Positions 1 to 4,514 of a stretch of DNA of 5,993 bases are shown here, piece by piece. The DNA comes from Pseudoflavonifractor sp964504285 (GTDB lineage: Bacteria > Bacillota > Clostridia > Oscillospirales > Oscillospiraceae), in contig CAZDDZ010000123.1 of the NCBI GenBank assembly GCA_964504285.1, positions 1 through 5,993 of the forward strand. The letters run 5' to 3'. A model generated the notes under the pieces. It did no database searches and was not told the DNA's origin. It worked only from the letters and a program-made list of their open reading frames with translations. A program made the position numbers and the translations under genes. The number at the start of each line of letters is the position of its first letter. Position 1 is the first letter of the stretch.

Positions 1-53
<53 letters not shown>

Positions 54-75
54 ATATGCATACAAGGATTCGAAC

Positions 76-91
76 AAAGGCCTAAGCCTTT
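76..91 (-). other. Small hairpin between the two tRNAs
   Basis: AAAGGC (76-81) and GCCTTT (86-91) form a perfect 6-bp stem around a 4-nt loop, starting immediately 3' of the tRNA-Val CCA. No T-run follows on the minus strand, so it is unlikely to terminate before tRNA-Asp. A role in processing the tRNA precursor is possible but is inference. Confidence 0.45.
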
Positions 92-167
92 TGGTGGGAA
101 CAACAGGGCTCGAACCTGTGACATCATGCTTGTAAGGCATGCGCTCTACCAGCTGAGCTATGCTCCC
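92..167 (-). tRNA. tRNA-Val(UAC)
   Basis: A complete 76-nt cloverleaf read leftward from 167. The acceptor GGGAGCA pairs with TGTTCCC (one G-U/T-type mismatch region). The D arm is GCTC/GAGC, and the anticodon stem CATGC/GCATG carries loop CTTACAA. Anticodon TAC lies at window 132-134 and gives valine. The T arm is ACAGG-TTCGAGC-CCTGT. The discriminator A is followed by an encoded CCA (92-94), common in Gram-positive tRNA genes. It is the first gene of the operon, about 27 nt from the predicted transcription start, with tRNA-Asp following. Confidence 0.97.
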
Positions 168-172
168 TTATT

Positions 173-281
173 GGCCGCCCTGTCGTACGCGGCGAAGGTT
201 ATTATACTAAACCCTTGCCCATATGTCAACCCTATTTTCACACTTTTTCATCTTTTCTTTTAAAGCGTTGACAGGACGGCC
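173..281. repeat. Imperfect inverted repeat enclosing the tRNA promoter
   Basis: The segment 173-190 and the reverse complement of 265-281 share GGCCG-Y-CCTGTC followed by ACGC, about 15 of 18 aligned columns with one single-base indel. The arms enclose the promoter and sit just after the hslO stop on one side and in the tRNA leader on the other. I see no target-site duplication (flanks TTATT and TTTTC differ). It may be a small repeat element, a readthrough-RNA stem, or chance. Confidence 0.5.
201..229 (-). promoter_or_regulatory. Consensus sigma-A promoter of the tRNA-Val/Asp operon
   Basis: On the minus strand, -35 TTGACA (224-229) and -10 TATAAT (201-206) both match consensus at all six positions, with the ideal 17-bp spacer. 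Transcription should start near 194, leaving a short 5' leader before tRNA-Val at 167. A strong constitutive promoter fits a stable-RNA operon. Confidence 0.9.
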
Positions 282-287
282 TTTTCA

Positions 288-1166
288 TCAACCGGACGCT
301 AACAAGGCTTCCAGTTTTTCCTTGCTGTAATGGTAAACTTTGTCACAAAATTGACAAGTAAGCTCTGCTTCTCCCTGCTCTTCAATAAGAGCGGTCAGCT
401 CCTCCCGCCCCATGCTGATAAGGGCACGCTCCACCCGGTCACTGCTGCAATAGCAGCGATACTCCACAGGGGCGGTTTCCACCACCTCCATGTCGAAATC
501 ACTTAAAACCGCTTGCAGCAGCGCTTGGGCGCTCATACCGCCCCGCAAAGCCTCGGTGACCGCCCCAACCCGGGCGACGCCCCGCTCGATGCGGCCGATG
601 ACGCTCTCGTCGGCACCGGGTAGGAGCTGAATGAGGTAGCCCCCTGCACAGAGAATGGACTGGTCGGTATCCACCAGCACCCCCAGGGCGCAGGCAGAAG
701 GTATCTGCTCGCTCTCCACAAAGTAGGCTGCCACATCATCGGCAATCTCTCCGGAAACCAGCTCAATGGTACCTACATAGGGTTCCTTCAGTCCAATATC
801 CTTAATCACGGTAAGAGAACCGTTCTCCCCCACCGCGCCGCCTACGTTGAGCTTTTGCGGCCCTTTGAGAGGAATGTCTACCGAGCCGTCCTGCACATAG
901 CCGCGGGCATTACCCTCGCTGTCGGACACGGCGGTAATGACCCCCAGGGGGCCATCCCCTTTAATTCGCAGGGTAACCGCCCCCTTTTCCTCCTTGAGCT
1001 GATTGCCCATCATCGAGGCTGCCATTAAGGTGCGGCCCAAGGCTGCGGTTGCGGTGGGCAGGGTCTTGTGAATCTGCCGCGCACGCTCTACCATGTCCTT
1101 TGCTGTAATTGCACTGGCTTTTACAGGTTCGTTCTTTGCCAGCATTCGGATAATCTGGTCTGCCAT
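288..1166 (-). CDS. hslO: Redox-regulated chaperone Hsp33 (HslO)
   Basis: This 292-aa protein has the usual length and architecture of Hsp33, a cytosolic holdase that protects unfolding proteins during oxidative stress. In the family, four cysteines bind zinc when reduced; disulfide formation releases zinc and switches the chaperone on. The C-terminal CxC...CxxC zinc motif is visible: C238-Y-C240, a 30-residue gap, then C271-QF-C274. The N-terminal core carries family-like stretches such as GDGPLG near residue 71 and a QIPSACALGVLV stretch near 154. The stop is a tandem TGA TGA. The gene starts 6 nt after the methyltransferase stop, and its ribosome site (GAAAGGA, 1180-1186) lies inside the end of that gene with rather long 13-nt spacing, so translation may be coupled. 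It is the last gene of the leftward operon, and I see no clear terminator after it, so readthrough toward the tRNA genes is possible. Confidence 0.96.
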   Translation of the reverse strand: MADQIIRMLAKNEPVKASAITAKDMVERARQIHKTLPTATAALGRTLMAASMMGNQLKEEKGAVTLRIKGDGPLGVITAVSDSEGNARGYVQDGSVDIPLKGPQKLNVGGAVGENGSLTVIKDIGLKEPYVGTIELVSGEIADDVAAYFVESEQIPSACALGVLVDTDQSILCAGGYLIQLLPGADESVIGRIERGVARVGAVTEALRGGMSAQALLQAVLSDFDMEVVETAPVEYRCYCSSDRVERALISMGREELTALIEEQGEAELTCQFCDKVYHYSKEKLEALLASG

Positions 1167-1172
1167 AAATTG

Positions 1173-1922
1173 TTACCGTTCCTTTCGTGCCGTAAAAAAA
1201 ACGCGCTGCTCGCCGGCCTTGGGCGGGCGCATCTTCAGTTCTCCATACCGCTTAATGTTTGTAAAGCCCGCCTCGCTCAAATAAGTTTCCAGCTCGTTTG
1301 GCTCATAAGCATACTCCTCGTGTATCTCACCGCCCCGCACCCAGCGGTCATCCTGCTCCTGGCGAAAAATATCCATGCCATAGGTGCAGATACGGCGGCG
1401 GGCAGAATACTCCGCCCGCCACACACAGTATGCGTCCTCAGTCTCGTCAATAAACATTTGCCCATCCAGACCTTGCAGTTTTTCCGGCGTATTGATGTCA
1501 AAAAGGAAAAGACCGCCGGGCATCAAAAACAGATGCACCCGCTCAAAGGCTTTCCGCAGCAAGGCAGGCCGGGTGACGTAGTTCACACTGTCCAGGCAGC
1601 AGACGCAGGCGTCGATCGTGCCGTACAAATCCAGCTTTTCCATGCTCTGGTGAAGAAAAATCGGCTCGATGGGCGCTGCGCCCCGGCATTTTTCCGCCGC
1701 CTCGTAGAGCATGTCTTCCGATCGGTCGGCCCCAATCATCTCATAGCCACGCAAAGCCAATTCCCTTGTGAGGCTACCTGTGCCGCACGCCAGGTCTAGC
1801 ACCGTATGAATGGGCAGCTTCCCCTTTTTAAAATGACGCTCCAGATAGTCCGCCCAGCGGGGATAGTCCACATCGGCTGTCAGCTCATCATAGCAGCCGG
1901 CCAAAAACTCATAGCTTGCCAT
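1173..1922 (-). CDS. Class I SAM-dependent methyltransferase (YqeM-like)
   Basis: A 249-aa soluble protein with a Rossmann-type methyltransferase fold. Motif I is VLDLACGTGS (residues 41-50), the SAM-binding glycine loop. An acidic residue at D66 in GADRSEDML should hold the ribose, HQSMEKLD (about 91-98) fits motif II/III, and LFLMPGGLFLFDINT (131-145) is the strand after motif IV. The N-terminus (YEFLAGCYDELTADVDYPRWADYL) resembles the small-molecule methyltransferase group that includes Bacillus YqeM; the substrate cannot be told. The ATG at 1922 lies inside yerC, whose stop is at 1909-1911, giving a 14-nt overlap, and hslO follows after 6 nt. This implies one polycistronic mRNA with coupled translation. 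No specific link to Hsp33 chemistry can be read from the sequence. Confidence 0.88.
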   Translation of the reverse strand: MASYEFLAGCYDELTADVDYPRWADYLERHFKKGKLPIHTVLDLACGTGSLTRELALRGYEMIGADRSEDMLYEAAEKCRGAAPIEPIFLHQSMEKLDLYGTIDACVCCLDSVNYVTRPALLRKAFERVHLFLMPGGLFLFDINTPEKLQGLDGQMFIDETEDAYCVWRAEYSARRRICTYGMDIFRQEQDDRWVRGGEIHEEYAYEPNELETYLSEAGFTNIKRYGELKMRPPKAGEQRVFFTARKER

Positions 1923-2220
1923 CAGCCTTCATCCGGGCCTTTACCCGGGGTAGAACGGTGGTGTATCCCTCTGCTCCGTAGTTCAGGGAGCGGTTGACCC
2001 GGCTGATGGTAGCGCTGGAAGCTCCGGTGCGATCCAGAATATCATTATAAATCATGCCGTCAGAGAGCAAAATGGCTACCTCAAATCGCTGCTCCATCGC
2101 CCGTAGCTCTGCCACGGTGCACAGGTCGGAAAAAAACTTTTTGCACTCGTCTAAATCCTTTAGGGTGAGAATGGTCTCATAGAGAATGTCGCTCTTAGAC
2201 TGCTTTTCGCCCTTTGTCAT
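1909..2220 (-). CDS. yerC: YerC/YecD-type TrpR-related DNA-binding regulator
   Basis: A 103-aa protein of the TrpR-like family called YerC/YecD in Firmicutes. It is all-helical, with a central helix-turn-helix at about residues 55-78 (MIYNDILDRTGASSATISRV) preceded by the family-like LCTVAELRAMEQRFEVAILL segment. TrpR uses the same fold to bind tryptophan and DNA; the ligand and targets of YerC proteins are not generally established. I chose the ATG at 2220 over an in-frame ATG at 2271 because a full AAAGGAGG site lies 10 nt upstream (2231-2238). The longer start would lie upstream of the predicted transcription start, next to the -10. It is the first gene of the operon and may regulate its own promoter. 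Confidence 0.9.
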   Translation of the reverse strand: MTKGEKQSKSDILYETILTLKDLDECKKFFSDLCTVAELRAMEQRFEVAILLSDGMIYNDILDRTGASSATISRVNRSLNYGAEGYTTVLPRVKARMKADGKL

Positions 2221-2230
2221 ACAAATGACG

Positions 2231-2238
2231 CCTCCTTT
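2231..2238 (-). promoter_or_regulatory. Strong ribosome binding site fixing the yerC start
   Basis: The minus strand reads AAAGGAGG, fully complementary to the 16S rRNA tail, 10 nt before the ATG at 2220. It decides against the 17-codon longer reading. Confidence 0.85.
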
Positions 2239-2261
2239 GTGTCTTTGCAATGGTCTTTTAT

Positions 2262-2290
2262 ATTTTAACACAGTGAAGTGTGATAGTAAA
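2262..2290 (-). promoter_or_regulatory. Sigma-A-like promoter of the yerC-methyltransferase-hslO operon
   Basis: On the minus strand, -35 TTTACT (2285-2290, 4/6) and -10 TAAAAT (2262-2267, 5/6) are 17 bp apart, with a TGn extended -10. The spacer holds a weak dyad CACA-N6-TGTG that could be an operator. The predicted start near 2255 gives about 35 nt of leader before yerC. Confidence 0.65.
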
Positions 2291-2379
2291 CATTTTTTGC
2301 GTTTTTCCCGCTAAAATTCCAGAACCCGTCCCCCATCAGGCGCATAGACTGTTTTAGTTCATCCGGGGAGGTTAATGGC

Positions 2380-3054
2380 ATGAAACAAAAAAAAGAGCGT
2401 CTTTCGGTCACGGTAGAGGCAGGAACATGGAAACGAGTCATGAAGCATGAGGGCGAGCCGGTAATTTCTCTCTCCCTCCGCTGGCCTAAGCTGCCCGAGG
2501 ACTGCGCACCGCTGCGGCGCATTGGGCGCTATTATCAGCAGATGGCCAACTGCTGGCGTTCCCGGTGGGAGGTTTCGCTCTATGCCCGCGCCTGCGCCGA
2601 GCTTGACGCCCTACGGGAGCGATCCCTTCCCTTTCGCCCTTGGGAGGTCATGCTGGATTTTACCGTCACCTACAACGAGCAGGGGCTTTTGAGCCTTTAT
2701 ACAGAGGCTTACGAGTACACCGGCGGCGCACATGGTATAACCATGCGCTGTGGGGACACCTGGTGTCTCTGCAACGGCATGCCCCGTCCTCTCTCCTCCT
2801 TTTTCCCACCCAAGAGCCATTGGAAACGCACCGTTTTAGTCCGTGTAACAGAGTCCATCCAAGCCGCCCTTTCCACCGGCGAGGCCCTTTATTTTGATGA
2901 TTGGGAGACTTCCGTCGCCCGGGAGTTTGACGCTAGCCGCTTTTACCTCACCCAGCAGGGCGTAACCGTGTTCTATCCACTTTATACCTTAGCTCCCTAT
3001 GCCGAAGGGATTCCGGCATTTCTGGTGCGGGAATGGGAAAAAACAGAGCCATAA
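2380..3054 (+). CDS. DUF3298/RsiV-like domain protein, apparently cytoplasmic
   Basis: A 224-aa protein resembling the DUF3298 domain found at the C-terminus of RsiV (a lysozyme-sensing anti-sigma factor) and, with DUF4163, in extracytoplasmic enzymes. The visible signature is YEYTGGAHG (residues 111-119) in the typical 'Y.YTGGAHG' context, then PLSSFF (about 137-142). The C-terminal half has FYLTQQGVTVFYPLYTLAPYAEG (188-210), the usual strand before the final 'G...F.V'. The first 30 residues are charged (MKQKKERLSV...), with neither signal peptide nor transmembrane helix, unlike typical members. No sigma factor gene adjoins it. The start at 2380 is supported by GGGGAGG at 2365-2371, 8 nt upstream. 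I could not find a good promoter in the 159-bp divergent gap with yerC. Function unknown. Confidence 0.8.
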   Translation: MKQKKERLSVTVEAGTWKRVMKHEGEPVISLSLRWPKLPEDCAPLRRIGRYYQQMANCWRSRWEVSLYARACAELDALRERSLPFRPWEVMLDFTVTYNEQGLLSLYTEAYEYTGGAHGITMRCGDTWCLCNGMPRPLSSFFPPKSHWKRTVLVRVTESIQAALSTGEALYFDDWETSVAREFDASRFYLTQQGVTVFYPLYTLAPYAEGIPAFLVREWEKTEP

Positions 3055-3186
3055 TTAATGCAAGCACGCCAGTGCTTTCCGGATGTTATCGATGCGCGCT
3101 TTTCTAATCCGGGCAGAGCGGCGCAGGCTGCCCTGCTCTGTCCGGCCTTTGTCCGGGTACTTTGGAGAGAAATTCGCCCTTGACAT
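3055..3186 (-). CDS. Possible 43-aa basic small protein, unrecognised
   Basis: An ATG at 3186 opens a 44-codon leftward frame ending in TAA at 3055-3057, one base past the stop of the preceding gene on the other strand. The peptide begins MSRANFSPKYPDKGRTEQGS and continues Arg/Lys-rich (LRRSARIRKARIDNIRKAL), so it would be strongly basic. A GGGAGG lies directly against the ATG (3187-3192), too close for normal initiation. A TTGACA-17-TAAGAT promoter-like pair (3215-3243) precedes it. I do not recognise a family. The same DNA contains a strong stem (3109-3145), so it may be non-coding or part of a repeat. Confidence 0.3.
   Translation of the reverse strand: MSRANFSPKYPDKGRTEQGSLRRSARIRKARIDNIRKALACLH
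3062..3077. other. Short hairpin after the DUF3298 gene
   Basis: AAGCAC and GTGCTT form a perfect 6-bp stem around GCCA, 8 nt after the stop at 3054. Only TTT-CC follows, so as a terminator it would be weak. Confidence 0.4.
3109..3145. other. Strong stem-loop in the 3055-3366 intergenic region
   Basis: CCGGGCAGAGC (3109-3119) pairs with GCTCTGTCCGG (3135-3145) over 11 positions with one G-U. The 15-nt loop is itself G+C-rich and partly self-complementary. No clean T-run follows on either strand. It could stabilise the upstream mRNA end, act as a weak terminator, or belong to an interspersed repeat. Confidence 0.55.
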
Positions 3187-3208
3187 CCTCCCTGTTGTAA
3201 AGTATATT
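3180..3208 (+). promoter_or_regulatory. Near-consensus promoter of the ferredoxin-FeS membrane protein-arsR operon
   Basis: -35 TTGACA (3180-3185, 6/6) and -10 TATATT (3203-3208, 5/6) are separated by exactly 17 bp. Transcription would start near 3215, giving a leader of about 150 nt before the ferredoxin ATG at 3367. It is the only strong promoter seen upstream of the three-gene operon. Confidence 0.8.
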
Positions 3209-3216
3209 AGAAATAT
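3204..3216. promoter_or_regulatory. Candidate ArsR operator dyad over the -10 box and start site
   Basis: ATATT-AGA-AATAT is a perfect 5-bp inverted repeat overlapping the -10 and reaching the predicted start of transcription. ArsR-family repressors commonly bind AT-rich dyads placed like this. The ArsR encoded by the third gene of the operon is the obvious candidate. The repeat is short, so chance is possible. Confidence 0.45.
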
Positions 3217-3275
3217 CTTAATTACTTAATCGTCACTTGTCAAAAGGCCCAGGCTTTGAGCGGGGGATCGTGTGA

Positions 3276-3302
3276 ACGGGAGCGGAGCCTCCGCTTTCCC
3301 GT
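3276..3302 (+). other. Stable hairpin in the ferredoxin leader
   Basis: ACGGGA+GCGGA (3276-3286) pairs with TCCGC (3290-3294) and TCCCGT (3297-3302), giving 11 bp with a 2-nt TT bulge and a 3-nt loop. It lies midway in the roughly 150-nt leader. I compared the leader by eye with common riboswitch and T-box signatures and found no convincing match. Confidence 0.6.
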
Positions 3303-3341
3303 GCGGGAACCTGCCTGCACGCGGCCTTGTCGACAGCCTGA

Positions 3342-3359
3342 CCTTAAATCCTTAAGGAG
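3342..3359 (+). promoter_or_regulatory. Ferredoxin ribosome binding site inside a small hairpin
   Basis: AAGGAG (3354-3359) sits 7 nt before the ATG at 3367 and fixes that start. CCTTAA (3342-3347) can pair with TTAAGG (3352-3357) around a 4-nt loop, which would mask most of the site. Whether this tunes translation is inference. Confidence 0.55.
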
Positions 3360-3366
3360 TGTTGTT

Positions 3367-3573
3367 ATGAGTAAATCGGTTCGGCTTGCTTCTATTGGCA
3401 AGGACTGTGTGGCCTGCGGGTGCTGCTTGCGGGTCTGCCCCAAGGGTGCAATCGCAATTTCAACCGGCATACGGGCGCAAATTAAAAGTGAACTGTGCGT
3501 TGGGTGCGGAAAATGTGTCGGCGTCTGCCCTGCTGCCGTGATTACCCTAATTAACCGGGAGGGTTCGGTATGA
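3367..3573 (+). CDS. 2x[4Fe-4S] ferredoxin, clostridial type
   Basis: A 68-aa small electron carrier with two CxxCxxCxxxCP cluster motifs: C14, C17, C20, C24-P25 and C44, C47, C50, C54-P55. Each cluster takes three cysteines from one motif and the fourth from the other, as in bacterial 8Fe ferredoxins. An extra cysteine, C19, lies in the first motif (CVACGCC). The start at 3367 is set by AAGGAG at 3354-3359; an in-frame TTG at 3256 would add 37 residues encoded by leader hairpin sequence and lacks support. The stop overlaps the next start (ATGA, 3570-3573), so translation with the FeS membrane protein is probably coupled. It likely passes electrons to or from that protein. Confidence 0.94.
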   Translation: MSKSVRLASIGKDCVACGCCLRVCPKGAIAISTGIRAQIKSELCVGCGKCVGVCPAAVITLINREGSV

Positions 3574-4199
3574 AAAAGAAGTGGTACGACTATCTCTGGA
3601 TTGTGGAGCTTCTCTACCTGGCATTGGGCCTATTTAACATTCTCTTTGCCTGGCTGGGGATGATTTTTTTCCTTACCCCCCTGCTGGTGGCCGTCATCGG
3701 CGGCAATAAAGCCTACTGCAATCGCTTTTGCGGGCGGGGTCAGCTTTTGAGTCTGCTGGGGGAACGGCTTAAGCTCTCCCGTAATGTGCCGCCGCCCAAG
3801 TTTTTGCGCAGCAAATGGTTTCGCTATGGTTTTCTGGCCTTTTTTATGACCATGTTCGGACTTATGCTCTTTAGCACTTATAAGGTATTTACCGGTGCAC
3901 CCCTGCGTGAGACCGTAACCCTCCTATGGCTCTTTAAGCTGCCCTGGCAGTGGGCTGACGTAAGCATAGCGGCACCCTGGATGGCGCAGTTTGCCTTTGG
4001 ATTTTTCGGCGTGATGCTGACCTCTACGGTTTTGGGACTGGTAACCATGGTTCTTTTTCGTCCCCGCTCCTGGTGCGTTTACTGCCCCATGGGCACCATG
4101 ACCCAGGGCATCTGCCAACTAAAACACGGAAGGGAATGTGACAGCTGTGGAGGAACAGGCAAAAAGGATTGCCAATCTGCTCAAACTGCTGGCAAATGA
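3570..4199 (+). CDS. Polytopic [4Fe-4S]-binding membrane protein (NapH/Fer4_5-like)
   Basis: A 209-aa integral membrane protein with hydrophobic segments near residues 8-43, 84-106, 112-124 (weaker) and 137-163. It carries two cysteine motifs of the kind seen in NapH, CcoG and NosR-type electron-transfer proteins: YCNRFCGRGQ (C50, C54) after the first segment and WCVYCPMGT (C169, C172-P) after the last, both expected on the cytoplasmic side. Further cysteines, C182, C190, C193 and C201, sit in the tail; CDSCGG may be the remnant or start of another cluster motif. It probably exchanges electrons between the ferredoxin made by the preceding gene and a membrane or quinone partner; the partner is not in the window. 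The last 62 nt overlap arsR, so the tail from residue 190 on is read from dual-coding DNA. No RBS is evident beyond the GGGAGG at 3558-3563. Confidence 0.85.
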   Translation: MKKKWYDYLWIVELLYLALGLFNILFAWLGMIFFLTPLLVAVIGGNKAYCNRFCGRGQLLSLLGERLKLSRNVPPPKFLRSKWFRYGFLAFFMTMFGLMLFSTYKVFTGAPLRETVTLLWLFKLPWQWADVSIAAPWMAQFAFGFFGVMLTSTVLGLVTMVLFRPRSWCVYCPMGTMTQGICQLKHGRECDSCGGTGKKDCQSAQTAGK

Positions 4200-4428
4200 G
4201 CATCGCCTGCTGATTTTATGCGCACTGATGAAGGGCCCGCTCTCGGTGGGTGAAATACACCTGTTTACCCCCAACATTACCGCCTCCGCCCTGTCCCAGC
4301 ACCTAACCCATTTGAAAACGGCGGATATTCTTGATTCGGATAAATCAGGCCTGAATGTAGTCTACCGCATTCGGGATCAGCGTGTAGTCACCCTGATGGG
4401 CGCTATTAAGGAGCAATACTGTAAATAA
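4138..4428 (+). CDS. ArsR-family repressor, SqrR/BigR/YgaV-like dithiol sensor type
   Basis: A 96-aa winged-helix repressor. Helix 1-2 is IANLLKLLANEHRLLILCAL (11-30); the recognition helix lies in ASALSQHLTHLK (49-60); the wing is at about 65-78 (DSDKSGLNVVYRI). Two cysteines, C28 in 'LLILC' and C95 in the C-terminal 'YC', match in context and spacing (about 66 apart) the pair that SqrR, BigR and YgaV use to form a di- or tetrasulfide and release DNA. No ArsR/SmtB-type CxC metal site is visible. The start is a GTG at 4138 or 4147: AAGGG (4130-4134) is 3 nt from the first and 12 nt from the second, so neither is ideal. The overlap with the preceding gene is 62 or 53 nt. It likely represses its own operon through the promoter at 3180-3216. 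The operon ends at the terminator just after it. Confidence 0.88.
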   Translation: MTAVEEQAKRIANLLKLLANEHRLLILCALMKGPLSVGEIHLFTPNITASALSQHLTHLKTADILDSDKSGLNVVYRIRDQRVVTLMGAIKEQYCK

Positions 4429-4434
4429 AAACGG

Positions 4435-4472
4435 ACAGCGGATTTGGCATTTTGTCAAATTCGCTGTTTTTT
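4435..4472 (+). terminator. Rho-independent terminator of the ferredoxin-arsR operon
   Basis: ACAGCG-G-ATTTG (4435-4446) pairs with CAAAT-T-CGCTGT (4456-4467), a 12-bp stem with one G-U, extendable by two pairs into the loop. Six Ts (4467-4472) follow. It begins 7 nt after the arsR stop. The A-run on the other side could allow weak termination leftward as well, but no leftward gene needs it. Confidence 0.9.
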
Positions 4473-4473
4473 C

Positions 4474-4503
4474 ATTTTAATTCCATTAAAATACTTTAAA
4501 TGG
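4474..4503. promoter_or_regulatory. Overlapping AT-rich dyads upstream of the purA promoter
   Basis: ATTTTAAT-TCC-ATTAAAAT (4474-4492) is a perfect 8-bp inverted repeat. A second dyad, CCATTAAAA-N3-TTTAAATGG (4483-4503), shares its right arm and matches at 8 of 9 pairs. They lie 12-40 bp upstream of the purA -35 box, an operator- or UP-element-like place. It does not contain the CCGAAC core of the Bacillus PurR box. Confidence 0.5.
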
Positions 4504-4514
4504 AAAATTCTTTC

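Noticed and set aside
1068..1799. A 243-codon rightward frame
   Set aside because: It is antisense to the methyltransferase and the start of hslO, whose motifs are clear. Its translation shows no recognisable domain, and the length reflects the codon bias of the opposite strand.
3062..3145. Rho-independent terminator for the DUF3298 gene
   Set aside because: The two stems are good but neither is followed by a T-run, so they are listed as hairpins rather than terminators.
3256..3366. A 37-residue N-terminal extension of the ferredoxin from a TTG start
   Set aside because: The segment encodes the leader hairpin, the peptide resembles no ferredoxin, and a proper ribosome site lies just before the ATG at 3367.
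3215..3366. A known riboswitch or T-box in the ferredoxin leader
   Set aside because: I looked for T-box, SAM, TPP, FMN, cobalamin, fluoride, c-di-GMP, c-di-AMP and purine signatures and saw no matching conserved core. Hence it is reported only as a structured leader.
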